Shown: positions 45,619-55,956 of the stretch, piece by piece
How the letters are laid out: each line of letters begins with the position of its first letter
Position numbering within the stretch: the stretch's first letter is position 1
NCBI GenBank assembly: GCA_963580285.1
Contig: OY757011.1
Location: 155,113,245 to 155,177,244, forward strand
Direction: 5' to 3'
DNA: 64,000 nucleotides
Source of the DNA: Lucinisca nassula
Lineage: Eukaryota > Mollusca > Bivalvia > Lucinida > Lucinidae
Made by a program: the position numbers and the translations under genes
The notes under the pieces: model-generated
Database searches by the model: none
Told to the model about the DNA's origin: nothing
The model's input: only the letters and a program-made list of their open reading frames with translations

Positions 45619-48114
45619 TTTTATGCCCCCGCATCGGATGATGCCGGGGGCATAGTTTTTCGGTTTTCCGTATGTGCGTCTGTGGGTACGTGCGTACTGG
45701 TGTCCAAATCAATGTACGTCCTTCTGTACGAAAGTGTGTACCTACGTACGTACTTAATCCTGTTAGACTCCGGTTAAGGTTTTTGTACAAGGTAGAACTT
45801 GAGCTCATATTTTCCAAACCATACAATAGATTTGGTTTATATTTAGTATGATGATAGATATAGGTCCAAAGTTTTATTCAGCAATACCCCCGACCATACC
45901 CATGACCTCAAGCTCAAGGTCACGAACTTAGAAATTTCTAACATTTAAGACCCAGGTTAAGGTATTTGTACCACGTAGAGCTTGAGATCATATTTTCAAA
46001 ACCATACAATGGATTTGGTTTATATAGAAAATTTTTAATGTTTAAGACTTTGGTTAAGGTATTTGTACCACGATGAACTTGAACTTTTATGATTAATTTG
46101 GTTCATATTTGGTTTAATGATAGATGCAGGTCCAAAGTTTTATTCAGTAATACCCCCACCCAGGGCTCGAGAAAATGCCGGTTTCCCGGTTCTGGACCGA
46201 ATTTGGCCTCCATAAACCGATTTTGACTTCAGAAGAAGATAAAAAAAATCGGTCCGTAACATTTTAAAAAAATCGGTTCGAAAATTTTCGCTAAATCATT
46301 ATGTTGTAAAAACAAGCTGACCGTTTGTCACTGATAATCCAAGCACGTATTCAAAACGCCTGCAGCACAATGTGTTAGACCGGTTCATTATCTAACTAGG
46401 TGAAAATTGGACAAGTCCACGTCGGGTTCTTTGATCCTATCGCAGCACAATTTGATCTGTGTGTCAAAATTATTAATCCGTGAAAACTGTCCTGAGGCGT
46501 TATCGGCAAGCTGGCAAGGTGAGAAAATAAGGTCATTAAATGCAGGACATACGCTAGTTTGTTTAGACAAGTCATTAATTTATGGCTTATTATAGAACCG
46601 GTATTTGAATATATTTTTTTTTTCACAGGGCGCAATTTTCAATACACAACTGTCATGTCTGACATGGCGTGTTATGCCTTCGAGGGAAAATGCCTTATTT
46701 CACCCATTCTAAACGATATTTTTTATATAAGAATACGCTCCATTGAAACCAATAACATAAACCACGTCATTTGCAGACAAAGCGATTTGTTTCAGGCTTG
46801 TGTAATCGTGAAATATGTATTTATATTCTTTTAAACACGGTTCGGCCATGTAAGATTTTCAATGACTCTCGTTCGGCCATGTTTTGTTTCGAGAGTAAAG
46901 AAATGTTTTTCGATTTTTGAACCCGTTCAAAACAATTTTTTTTAGAAATTCGCTCTATTAAAATCAATCACTTAAAACAGGTGTGTGTCCTTGACTGCGT
47001 TAATGTTTATTGTGTAAACGGAAACCGTATGACGTCATTTTCCGACCACGTTGTTGCACGTTGTCGCCATTTGTAAACAAAGCAATTTGGGCAAAATAAA
47101 ATGCGTGAAATAAGAGAAATATTTTAAAGGTTTTAAAAAGGGGAAAAAAATATAGTGACCATCCAACTGGTCTTTTACTGTCCCATGTCGGTTGTTTCCC
47201 TTTAGCGGTCTTCAGGTTCTGAGTGACCCGGATATTGGGAAAATGAAAGTAGATGAAAGCTGGCGTAGAAAATGAATATAGATAGAATCTGAACGATGTG
47301 AGCAATAATTGCTGTTTATAATCGAGGTACTGGTGCTCATATCCGTTGACAAGTGTAAGGGCAACATTGGTATGTCATTCGTTAGGCTAATAACACATTT
47401 TGAAATTGAAAATCGCCAATTGAGTTTACGGAAATTACCGAAACCGATCGGCAATTTCCGTAATTTTTTGGCGAAATCTGGCTGGACCGATTTGGATTCT
47501 TCAGTTTCTCGAGCCCTGCCCCCACCCATGACTATGACTTCAAGGTCAAGGTCGCAGACATAGAAATTTTCAAATTTAAGTATGTTAATAGCTTATATTT
47601 TCCAAACTTTATAATGGATTTGCTTCATATTTGGTATGACAATAGTTGCCGGTCCAAAGTTTCATTGAGCCAAACCCCCACCCCTTACCTAAAGGTCAAG
47701 GTCACATACATAGAATTTTTTTTATATTATATTTTTGAGAGTCCATATTTCCTGAACCATGTGATGGATTTGCTACATATTTGGAATGATGATTGATGCA
47801 GGTCAAAAGTTTCATTTAGCCATAACTCCGCCCCTGCCCATGACCTTAAAGTCAAGTTTGCAGACTTAGAAATATTTAATGTTAACGTTTGTAAGAGCTC
47901 ATATTTTCCAAACCATTTGATGGATTGAGTTCCTATTTGGTATGTTGATAATTATTTTTTCAAGGTTTAATCAGCCATACACCAATCTATGCCAATGACC
48001 TAAAGACAGGTGTTATTGTAATATGTCATTTTGGTTTGTGGGGGAGGGGGGTAGGCCCCTGGGTGGGGGCATTTGTGTTGTATTGACACATTTCTAGTTT
48101 TATCAGAAATACTT
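45619..48114 (-). mobile_element. pearl-G: Helitron-like element, split by hAT
   Basis: In minus sense it begins CTAGAAATGTGTCAATACAA with ATGCCCCCAC, has core units of about 190 bp ('accatacaatggatttggtt', 'aaggtcaaggtcac'), and ends in the hairpin TATGCCCCCGGCATCATCCG / GCGGGGGCATA at 45620-45652. Interrupted at 46161-47518. Confidence 0.7.
46161..47518. mobile_element. hAT-like non-autonomous element with 8 bp target duplication
   Basis: CAGGGCTCGAGAAA ... TTTCTCGAGCCCTG, flanked by perfect CCCCCACC (46153-46160, 47519-47526): the hAT signature. 1.36 kb without a transposase frame. Relatives: 32230-32530 and 36344-36760. Confidence 0.9.
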
Positions 48115-48119
48115 TGCCT

Positions 48120-48920
48120 CCAGAATGAATGTAGGAATTACACTTACATGCATGGTCATACTTGGTACAATGACTACAATCTATCACTGCAATGCACCAA
48201 AAACTTGAATAGGGTGTGCTGACCTTAACCTACCCTTGGGGAACCCCCAGTCAATATTACTGACTGTCTTATCTTAAGAATATACATGGTTTAGGGGCAT
48301 GGATCTGAACGGTTTCTGTGATACTGTCATACATATGTACATGTATTAAGCTTAAGTGGATGTGGAATGGGGTGCATGTCCAGGCAAGGGGGACCCTTTG
48401 AAACCCTCTTACAAAATTTTATATACATATTTTATCATACCCCCATATTTCAAATTAAGTCATCTAACAAAGCTTTACTGGGGACCCCTTTCTGACAAAA
48501 TCTTGGGCTAATTTTTCCATGTCTTGGTTCCTGAGGGGGCATACCCCCCAGCCCCACCCACCCAACCAACCCCAAGACCTGGGGTTGTTATCAGTGAACT
48601 TCTTTTCGAGTACCAGGGTGGTCAAATATTGGAATGAGCCCATTATTCAGTATTGCAGATGATATAATGAAACAGTGTTAAGGTCCTAAGTCATAGTCCA
48701 GAACCATTTTTTCAGTCTTCACTCAGATATAAACATTCCAAGACTGGCCATGATAGATATTTTTTCCAGCCTCACTGATAGCTACACATACTGGTAGTGT
48801 GACTAACTGTTGGTTTTTATGGTTAATGGCAAATAGAGTATGTATTTTTTCCATCCAAAACCTTGTTTGACACAGGAGGCCATTCAGAAATAATTGTCAA
48901 ACAAACAAAAACTACAGTAA
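48120..48920. other. intron stretch, pearl-F-like fragments
   Basis: Short matches to pearl-F units near 48280-48310 ('tttaggggcatggatctgaa'), otherwise nothing. Confidence 0.45.
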
Positions 48921-48924
48921 GCTG

Positions 48925-49128
48925 TTGCAGACTGATGACCATATCCTTCAGAACAGAAAAGATATTTTCCATGTCTCAAGGTTTGAACCCATTCTCAATC
49001 AGCTAGCATCAGACCCAGTTTGTGATAGGGTAGCAATTATAACTTTAAAATCTATTTTCAAATCATGTCAAATAAAACCTGGTTATCCAGGTCTAAATAA
49101 TATTCAGACTGACATACCCTGGTCTTAA
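48925..49128 (+). other. unassigned open stretch of 67 codons
   Basis: Reads like protein (HVSRFEPILNQLASDPVCDR ... IKPGYPGLNNIQTDIPWS), and a possible acceptor CTGTTGCAG lies just before it. I do not recognise a family. It is antisense to BUB1B intron 1. A decayed retrocopy or chance frame are both possible. Confidence 0.2.
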
Positions 49129-49234
49129 GTTCAACAGAATTGCAATTACAAAAATAATAGGCCAGAATTTGATTGATTCAATTCTTGGAATTTATTCCAA
49201 AAATAAAAAAAATCTGAATGAAAATTACACAAAC

Positions 49235-49378
49235 TAGAGCTGTCAGTGAAACTGACTAGGGCCCCGGCAGCGCTATCAGAAATTTGTGGACGGACAGACG
49301 GACAGACAGACAGACAGATGGACGGACAGAGTGATTACTATAGGGCACCCACACTTTCAGTGCGGGGCCCTTTATTAA
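49235..49378 (+). mobile_element. pearl-E: minimal Helitron-like element without core
   Basis: AAACTAGAGCTGTCAGTGAA, CTAGGGCCCCGGCAGC, an ACGG/ACAG microsatellite, then the hairpin around CACTTTCAGTGCGGGGCCC. Same plan as pearl-D but without tandem units. Confidence 0.75.
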
Positions 49379-49379
49379 G

Positions 49380-49600
49380 TTTGTTTGAATACTAAAAATG
49401 ACAAAAAAGCATTAAACATGACAAGAACCATGAAATACTAAAAGGGTAACTAAAATAATACTAATATCAAAGGTTTTTATTGGAAAAATATTGCTGGTTG
49501 TCAGGAGCATTTTTGCTATCAAAAATGCTCCTGACAACCGGTTGTCAGGAGCATTTTACATAGCAAAAATGCTCCTGACAACCGGTTGTCAGGAGACACT
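49380..49600. repeat. arm fragment of the foldback element
   Basis: Matches the reverse complement of the right arm at 44445-44660, including three CTCCTGACAACCGGTTGTCA blocks. Confidence 0.75.
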
Positions 49601-49629
49601 TCCTTAAATGATATAAAATAAAATAAAAA

Positions 49630-49700
49630 TGAGTGTGTTCCGGTAATTACAAGTGTGTTCCGGTGTTTTGGTGTGTTCCGGTATTTCTACGAACCCGTAA
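49630..49700. repeat. solo terminus of the CCGGAACACAC element
   Basis: GTGTGTTCCGGTAATTAC ... TTCCGGTATTTCTACGAACC matches the right end of the element at 51488-53434, here on its own beside LINE-A. Confidence 0.75.
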
Positions 49701-49769
49701 CTTTGTCAATTTTGGTTCAATTTTCATCAAATGAGACCAATTGCAGTATAAGTATCAGAATTGTTACTG

Positions 49770-51487
49770 GTGACACGTCAAATGACATTCATACACCAGG
49801 ACCTGTGATATGGGAAGTTAGTCCCTAGCTCTAACCAAAAGGGTAAACTTAGCTACACAATCCTCAGCACCTTCAGCCGTCAAAATAATAGAATCGGGGA
49901 GGGCATTCCAATCTCTAATGGTTCGAGGGAAAAACAATTCTTCATAAATATCCGTTCTTGCAGTAAGGGTCTGAAACGTCATTGAATGGTGTTTTCTACA
50001 GTGCCTAGCCGGGGGAACAAGGTCATCTGTTGGAATGCTGGCAGCACCCTTTAGACCTTTGTATAAGAGTATGAGCCTGCTGTCTCTTCTCCTTTTCTTG
50101 AGAGACTCCCATCTTAATTTTCCTAGAATTCCAGTCATGCTCCCAGTTTCAAAGCAATAATTTCCAGTTACAAATCTAGCAGCTCTATTCTGAACTTTTT
50201 CAATTTCTTCATTAAGGACCACTCCGCTTGGGTCCCAGATGCAACTACCATATTCCAAGATTGGGAGAACAAGTCCCCTGTATGCTGTCTCTTTCACATC
50301 CTGAGGACACTGATGAAGATTTCGCCTCAGGAAACCAAGTGTTCTATTTGCCTTTAACACATATTGCTAATGTGTGTATTCCATCTCAAATCGTGAGTGA
50401 TTGTCACACCAAGGTATTTAATGGAATTCACATTTTCGAGGACCGTTCCCTCTAAGGTGTTAGAAGCCTCAACTTTATTAGATCTCTTCCTTGATATCTG
50501 CATAATATTGCATATAACTGGTTGAAATATCATGCCCCATTTTCTGGCCCAACATCCTAATCTATGTCAGCCTGAAGTTTCAGTGAGTCATCTGTATCTC
50601 TAATTTCCCGGTAACAAACACAGTCATCTGCTAACAGTCTTATTTCTGAGCCAATGTCAGTGGAAATATCATTGATGTACAGGGAGAACAATAGAGGACC
50701 AAGAACAGTCCCTTATGGGACTCCAGACAAAACTGGCGCCCATACTGAAGATTCACCATTAACAACAACACGCTGTTTTCTGTAGCAAAGGAAGGAATCT
50801 ATCCATTTAAGAGTCTTCCCACCAATTCCATAACCAAATAATTTGGATTTAAGCAGTTCATGAGGAGGGGTGTCAAAAGCCTTCTCAAAGTCCAGAATAA
50901 ATGTGTCCACCTGCCCCCCTTTGTCCAGGATTTTTGCCCAATCATTAATAACCGTGCTCAACTGAGTTTCGCAACTATGCCTTTTCCTAAATGCATGTTG
51001 TCTGTCTGACAAAAGTTTATGTTCATCCAAGTGGGCCATGATGTTTGAGCAGACTATGTGTTCAAGCAATTTACATAGAACACAGGTCAGTGACACTGGG
51101 CGATAATTACGAGCAAGAGCCCTGTCCCCTTTTTTGAAAAGTGGACAGATGTTCGCTAGGAGCCATTCTTTGGGAATTTCACCCATATCGAGAGATTGTT
51201 GGAAAAGATGAGCAAAAACTGGACCTAACTCGTTTTCTAGTTCCTTCAGGACTCTAGGATGAAGCTCATCAGGCCCTAAAGCTTTAGAAGGGTTCAAGCC
51301 TTTAAGTAACTTGATCACTCCCGCAAAGGATAAAACAATATTTTCCATGAAAGGGGCCGATCTTCCAGTCAATGGAACCTCGTTGAACTCAGTTTTATTA
51401 AATGCATCATTGAATTGACCAACCAATTCCTCTGCCCTTTCAGAGTCCGATTCAGCGACCCTGTTCCCTCCTCTTTTATATAAGTAG
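49770..51487 (-). pseudogene. LINE-A reverse transcriptase, broken
   Basis: Jockey/CR1-superfamily non-LTR element. Frame 51487-50713 encodes the RT fingers and palm: DELHPRVLKE, ARNYRPVSLTCVLCKLLEHI, FRKRHSCETQL, FILDFEKAFDTPPHELLKSK (catalytic Asp) and PVLSGVP. A stop replaces Gln in the conserved VPQG motif; beyond it GTVLGPLLFSLYINDIS and ADDC continue, with frameshifts. Frame 50360-49818 encodes the C-terminal domain (LGFLRRNL, ILEYGSCIWDP, FFPRTIRDWNALPDS). The 3' end at about 49770 matches other copies. The 5' part is cut by the element at 51488. The endonuclease is absent. Confidence 0.9.
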
Positions 51488-53434
51488 GGTTCGTAGAAAT
51501 ACCGGAACACACCAAAACACCGGAACACACTGGTAATTACCGGAACACACTTGAATTTTTTATATTTCTTTTATTAGAAATTTCATTTTTGACTTATTTG
51601 CATTGTTATATTGTGTATGGTGTTATTGAAAACATTTCTGATATAAAAACCATAAATAAATTTATCTTAGTTCAGGGTTTTTATCAAATGTGTTCCGGTC
51701 CTGTGGGTCTAAATAAAAACAAGAAATTATACTGAGCAGTGTATGTTTAGATTTGCTCTCTCTGATATAACTCATTTGATGACCAAAAGAATACAGTTTG
51801 ACAATTCTTCTAGCCACAAAAAAAGCTTGACATTTCCAGCATAGTGTCGCCATTGGGAAGAAATACATGAAATGTCAAAAACCTTAGCTCGTAAAAAAAT
51901 CATTTTTTTTATATCAGATTTTTACCAAGTTTGCTAAGTGGCAACTCTGTCTGTGTCATTTTGTCATTTTTTATTATTATTATTATTATTATTATAATTT
52001 CTGGCCCAGTCAACAGCTTAGATCATTCCGGTCCATAGTGCATTATTTCAAAATGCATGAATTCATTGTAATTATGTTATATAACTCTCTCTCTCTCTCT
52101 CTCTCTCTAAAAACAACATAAGTATATAAAAACACAATGTTTATTCAAAGCACCCCGCCCTCTGGGCTTGGGGAGACCGATCGTGCTGCATGGTGCTCCC
52201 GCGAGGAGCTGAAACTGTTTGCATTCGAGTAATGATAAACGACTTCGAATTACTAAGCCTTTCCTATCAATGTTGCGAATGGGACTGCCAAATTTGGTTT
52301 CAATGGGTGACAAGAAACATCTCCAATATAACCTGAGTGGTGTTGACGGGATTAGTCCTTTTTGGCGCCGTCGTCCGTTCTGGTTCTGCACTATTTGATT
52401 AGACTTGCCTGCCGGGACTGGCACATTCTTTCGTGGATATTGGCCATGAAATATATTCTACTATCATTCTCTCCCTTTCGCTGATTCAAGAAGGAAAGAA
52501 TTTTTCTTACTGTACGGGTAACCAAAATAATATGGACTGGGCCGTTAAACTCCAACACAAAGAACCAAACAGATTACAACAAAATATCGATGAAATATTC
52601 ATCATTATAACAGACCTATATATTATTAATCCCGTTTAACCCCACCGGGCCGTCCTTGTATATAAAACTTCGGTTTCATTGGCCGGTAGGGCTTGAGAAC
52701 ACATCTCATGTGAATGTAGGTAAAAATCACCAAGAATTGAAAGAAACGTCTCCAAGATGACACATAAAGTGTTCTCATCACGAAAGCACGCCTATATAAT
52801 TTTGACCCCCTTGAACCCCACTTTTGTATAGTAAAATGGGGTTTCCGGGGGTATGCCTTATTTTTCTTATTTCTGCTCTAAACTATAGATTGTGGGTACT
52901 CGTTAGAACCGCCTCGATGAGGCGATTCTTACACGTGCCCATAATCTATATTTTGAGCAGAAATAAGAAAAATATCACAATTTTTCATCATAAAATTTTC
53001 ATTTTTTCGGCGATAAAGGTGGCAATGTATTTGTATAGGCGTGTTTGCGTAATGTGAATCAGTGTCGATGGGACGTAAATCCTACAATAAAAAATGAAAT
53101 ACTATAACTTATTACCACCGTAACAGTTATTCTAGATTTAAATAACATTTTTGACGTTTAATGTATTTCTTATAACTTTCTTATGCCTAACGCATCAAGA
53201 CAAAAATATACCGGATCACATTGCCATAAATTATTTGATGCGTAACTGGGCTAGGGTTTATAAAGTATGTTTTTTGTGTCACATTTGGTCAATATAAGGC
53301 ATATGAGATGTATATTATAGTATATTCCTCCAAAATACATTTATAAGGCCAAATAAAAGGCTTTTTGTGAGTGTGTTCCGGTAATTACCAGTGTGTTCCG
53401 GTGTTTTGGTGTGTTCCGGTATTTCTACGAACCG
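51488..53434. mobile_element. MULE-like non-autonomous element with 10 bp target duplication
   Basis: GGTTCGTAGAAATACCGGAA ... TTCCGGTATTTCTACGAACC inverted ends with repeated CCGGAACACAC blocks. ATATAAGTAG flanks it (51478-51487 and 53435-53444). Long duplication and iterated ends resemble Mutator-like elements. Inside: (ATT)n, (CT)n, SINE-1 remnants at 52150-52353 and 52640-52765, a SINE-2 remnant at 52380-52575 and an intact MITE-4. It ends about 70 bases from the exon 1 donor. Confidence 0.8.
52776..53054. mobile_element. MITE-4 (intact palindromic copy)
   Basis: CATCACGAAAGCACGCCTAT ... ATAGGCGTGTTTGCGTAATG, with the inner hairpin GTTAGAACCGCCTCGATGAG / complement. Shows what the split copy at 3420-4796 looked like. 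Confidence 0.8.
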
Positions 53435-53516
53435 ATATAAGTAGAAAGAAAGAAAGATAGGATATAGGGTATATAGAGTTGCACTTTCAAAGAAGTGAGT
53501 TTAAACACAAACATAC

Positions 53517-53662
53517 TGCTTTTCCTCTCTGATTTTATGCAGTTTTTCGTTACTTTGTGGTTGTAAACCTTCTGTAAGTCTCGAAAATTTTCTGCCTTGT
53601 TTTAGTGGCTGAACATTTTCTTTGCTCAACTCCCATTCATCTGCGGGAGAATTTCGGTCCAT
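53517..53662 (-). CDS. BUB1B: BUB1B exon 1 (start codon, KEN box 1)
   Basis: Encodes residues 1-48 plus two bases of codon 49. I chose the ATG at 53662-53660 because it is the only ATG in frame in this exon. The frame stays open upstream, so an earlier start in another exon is possible. The peptide DEWELSKENVQPLKQGRK holds KEN box 1 (residues 14-16), which in BubR1 contacts Cdc20 and APC/C, and it closely resembles the vertebrate BubR1 N-terminus. The exon ends AAG CA before the donor GTATGT (53516 downward), and the split codon is completed by the A that opens exon 2. The 5' UTR and promoter must lie above 53662. A foldback element starts 170 bases upstream of the start codon. Confidence 0.93.
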
Positions 53663-53831
53663 GTCGTAGCCGTTTACCCGAGGCTCATTTAAGACACGAA
53701 AAAATAGTCGATTAACCACTATTTTACAGTTTTTTCTGCTATTTGTTTTCTTTTCTCTTCCCGCTTATGCTTCAAAGATGCGCATGTGCACAGATAGTTT
53801 GTAACCGAATGTATCAATTTCGGTCCGAATG

Positions 53832-55214
53832 GGGTATTTGGGAAAACCGAAAACAAACTTTTACCGGAAATAACCGAAAACAAATTCTCATAACCGAAAA
53901 CAAACTATATCACCAATTTTACCATGATTATTGCACATTTAGACATATACATGTTTAAATTACATGTAAACTGATATTATGGCCAAGTTTGGGAGAATAA
54001 TTTAAAATAATAACGATTTTATTGCCTTGTTTATACAATTTTCATACACTGACCGGGATCTACACTGCTTGTACTAACTGTTTGCCTTGTTGTTTGTGAT
54101 TTAAATGAATACATTATACTTAGTAACTTGATTGTTTGATAGTCAGAAATGTGTGCGGCTAAAACAATCTATTCAGCAGGTCCTGCTTAAGAAATTTAGT
54201 CAAAAATGGTTTAACTGGCTGGTCATCAGGATGTCCCAGCTTAGGTAACTGCCAAGCCAGTAACATCAGAATCTACACTGCCTGTACTTACTGCTTGCCA
54301 TGTTGTTTTTGATTTAAATGAATATATTATAGCTTGTACTTTGATAGTCAGGAATGGGTGTGACCAATTAATTTATTCAGCAGGATACGGCTTTAGAAAT
54401 TTTACGTAGAGTATATCCGTCGGATGCCCGTCTCACTGGTCATCAGGAGGTCATTAGTTTGATACCGGCCTGCTAGGAAGATCTTTTCATGAAGATTGAT
54501 CATTAAATCATTTCAAGTGTGACACTCTTCCTTCTGCTCATCCAAGAAGAGCAGTTAACAGTTTTATAACAAAAGAATATGCACTGAACTAGTGAACAGT
54601 ATAGGTGGCTAAGCTTGTCCAGGAAAACGTGATTAAGTAATTGACACCCTTGATATGACCTAAATAGTGTTGACAGGCCTTTTAAACTTTAAGTAACACA
54701 TCAGTGGAATAGAGTGCATACTTTCATATCTCCAAACAATCATTTTTATTGGTTATAATATATGATTTGTTCTAATTATACAAAATTTCTAAATCCTGCT
54801 GATTCCGATGGTACTGGTTTGGCAGTTATCCTGATGACCAGCACGATGAACCATCTTGACTAAATTTCTTCAGTAGAAACCTGCTGAATAAATTGTTTTA
54901 GTCACACACATTTCTGACTATCAAACAGCCAAGTTACTAAGCATAATGTATTCGTTTCAATCACAAACAGTTAGTACAAGCAGTGTAGATCCCGGTCCGT
55001 CTATGAAAATTGTATAAAAAAGACAATAAAATCGTTATTATTTCAAATTATTCTCCCAAACCTGGCCATATTCACTGTTTACATAGCATTTAAACATGTA
55101 TATGTCTAAATGTACAATACTCATGGTATAACTGTCGTTATAGTTTGTTTTCGGTTATGAGAATTTGTTTTCGGTTATTTCCGGTAAAAGTTTGTTTTCG
55201 GTTTTCCCAAATAC
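53832..55214. mobile_element. foldback element upstream of BUB1B, 11 bp flanks
   Basis: Arms of roughly 500 bases are reverse complements, with GTATTTGGGAAAACCG and repeated AACCGAAAACAAA blocks at the ends. CGGTCCGAATG occurs directly on both sides (53821-53831, 55215-55225). The loop holds a SINE-2-like piece (54412-54710). No ORF. Confidence 0.8.
54412..54710 (+). repeat. SINE-2-like copy inside the foldback loop
   Basis: 'gtcattagtttgataccggc' (B-box-like), 'ttctgctcatccaag', 'cttgtccaggaaa' and 'agtgttgacaggcc' match the order of SINE-2 at 16725. Confidence 0.55.
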
Positions 55215-55429
55215 CGGTCCGAATGTAATGGGGTACTTACAAACACCGGGTCCGACCGGATCGGACCCGATTACCGGAACGGACCCGGTTTTCTGTGCAG
55301 TGGTCACTTTGTCTTCGATATTCAGCTGAGAGAGATCTTCAGCATACAAACTGATAATTACCTCAAATCTTGCTCTTGCTCGTAATTATCGCCAGGTGTC
55401 ACTCACCTCAGAATCATAATTGTTTACTG

Positions 55430-55488
55430 GTGACACGTCCTGGTCTATCTATCTTCTTATACATTTAGATAGACCAGGACGTGTCGCC
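55430..55488. repeat. short palindrome
   Basis: GACACGTCCTGGTCTATCTA and TAGATAGACCAGGACGTGTC pair around TCTTCTTATACATT. It follows a 45-base LINE-A scrap (55366-55412). Confidence 0.8.
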
Positions 55489-55524
55489 AGTCACCCCATC
55501 TTCTTATACAGTTGGGGTATGATG

Positions 55525-55583
55525 TAATGGCCGAGCTCACGACGGCCATGGAAAGATACATGCCAATAAAAATGACCAAAACA
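55525..55583 (+). pseudogene. LINE-B copy 2, left part
   Basis: 'acgacggccatggaaagata' and 'aaaatgaccaaaac' encode the TTAMERYMPIKMTKT stretch of LINE-B. The copy is cut here by LINE-A and resumes at 59117. Confidence 0.75.
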
Positions 55584-55956
55584 CGGAGATAGGGCTCTTG
55601 GCCGTAATTATCGCCCTGTGTCTCTGCTCTGTGTTCTCTGTAAATTGCTTGAACATATAGTCTGGTCAAACATCATGGCCCACTCGGAATAATATAAACT
55701 TTGTCAGACAGACAACATGCATTTAGGAAAAGACATAGTTGTGAAACTCAGCTTAGCACAGTTATTAATGACTAGGCAAAAATCTTGGACAGGTGGACAT
55801 ACTTATTCTGGAATTCGAGAAGGCTTTTGACACCCCTCCTCATGAAATACTTAAATCTAAGTTATTTGGCTACGGAATTGGGGGGAAGATCCTCAAATGG
55901 ATAGATTCCTTTCTTTGCTACAGAAAACAGCTCGTTGTTGTTAATGGTGACTCTTC
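55584..55956 (+). pseudogene. LINE-A copy 2, left part (nested)
   Basis: 5'-truncated in the RT (RALA..NYRPV), through KLLEHIV to LEFEKAFDTPPHEILKSKLF and VVVNGDSS, where LINE-B copy 1 enters. AACA is shared at both outer borders (55580-55583, 59117-59120). Confidence 0.85.

Noticed and set aside
55155..55349. Minus-strand frame MYAEDLSQLNIEDKVTTAQK as a divergent gene's first exon
   Set aside because: It runs into the foldback element arm, has no supported donor in frame and no recognisable family.
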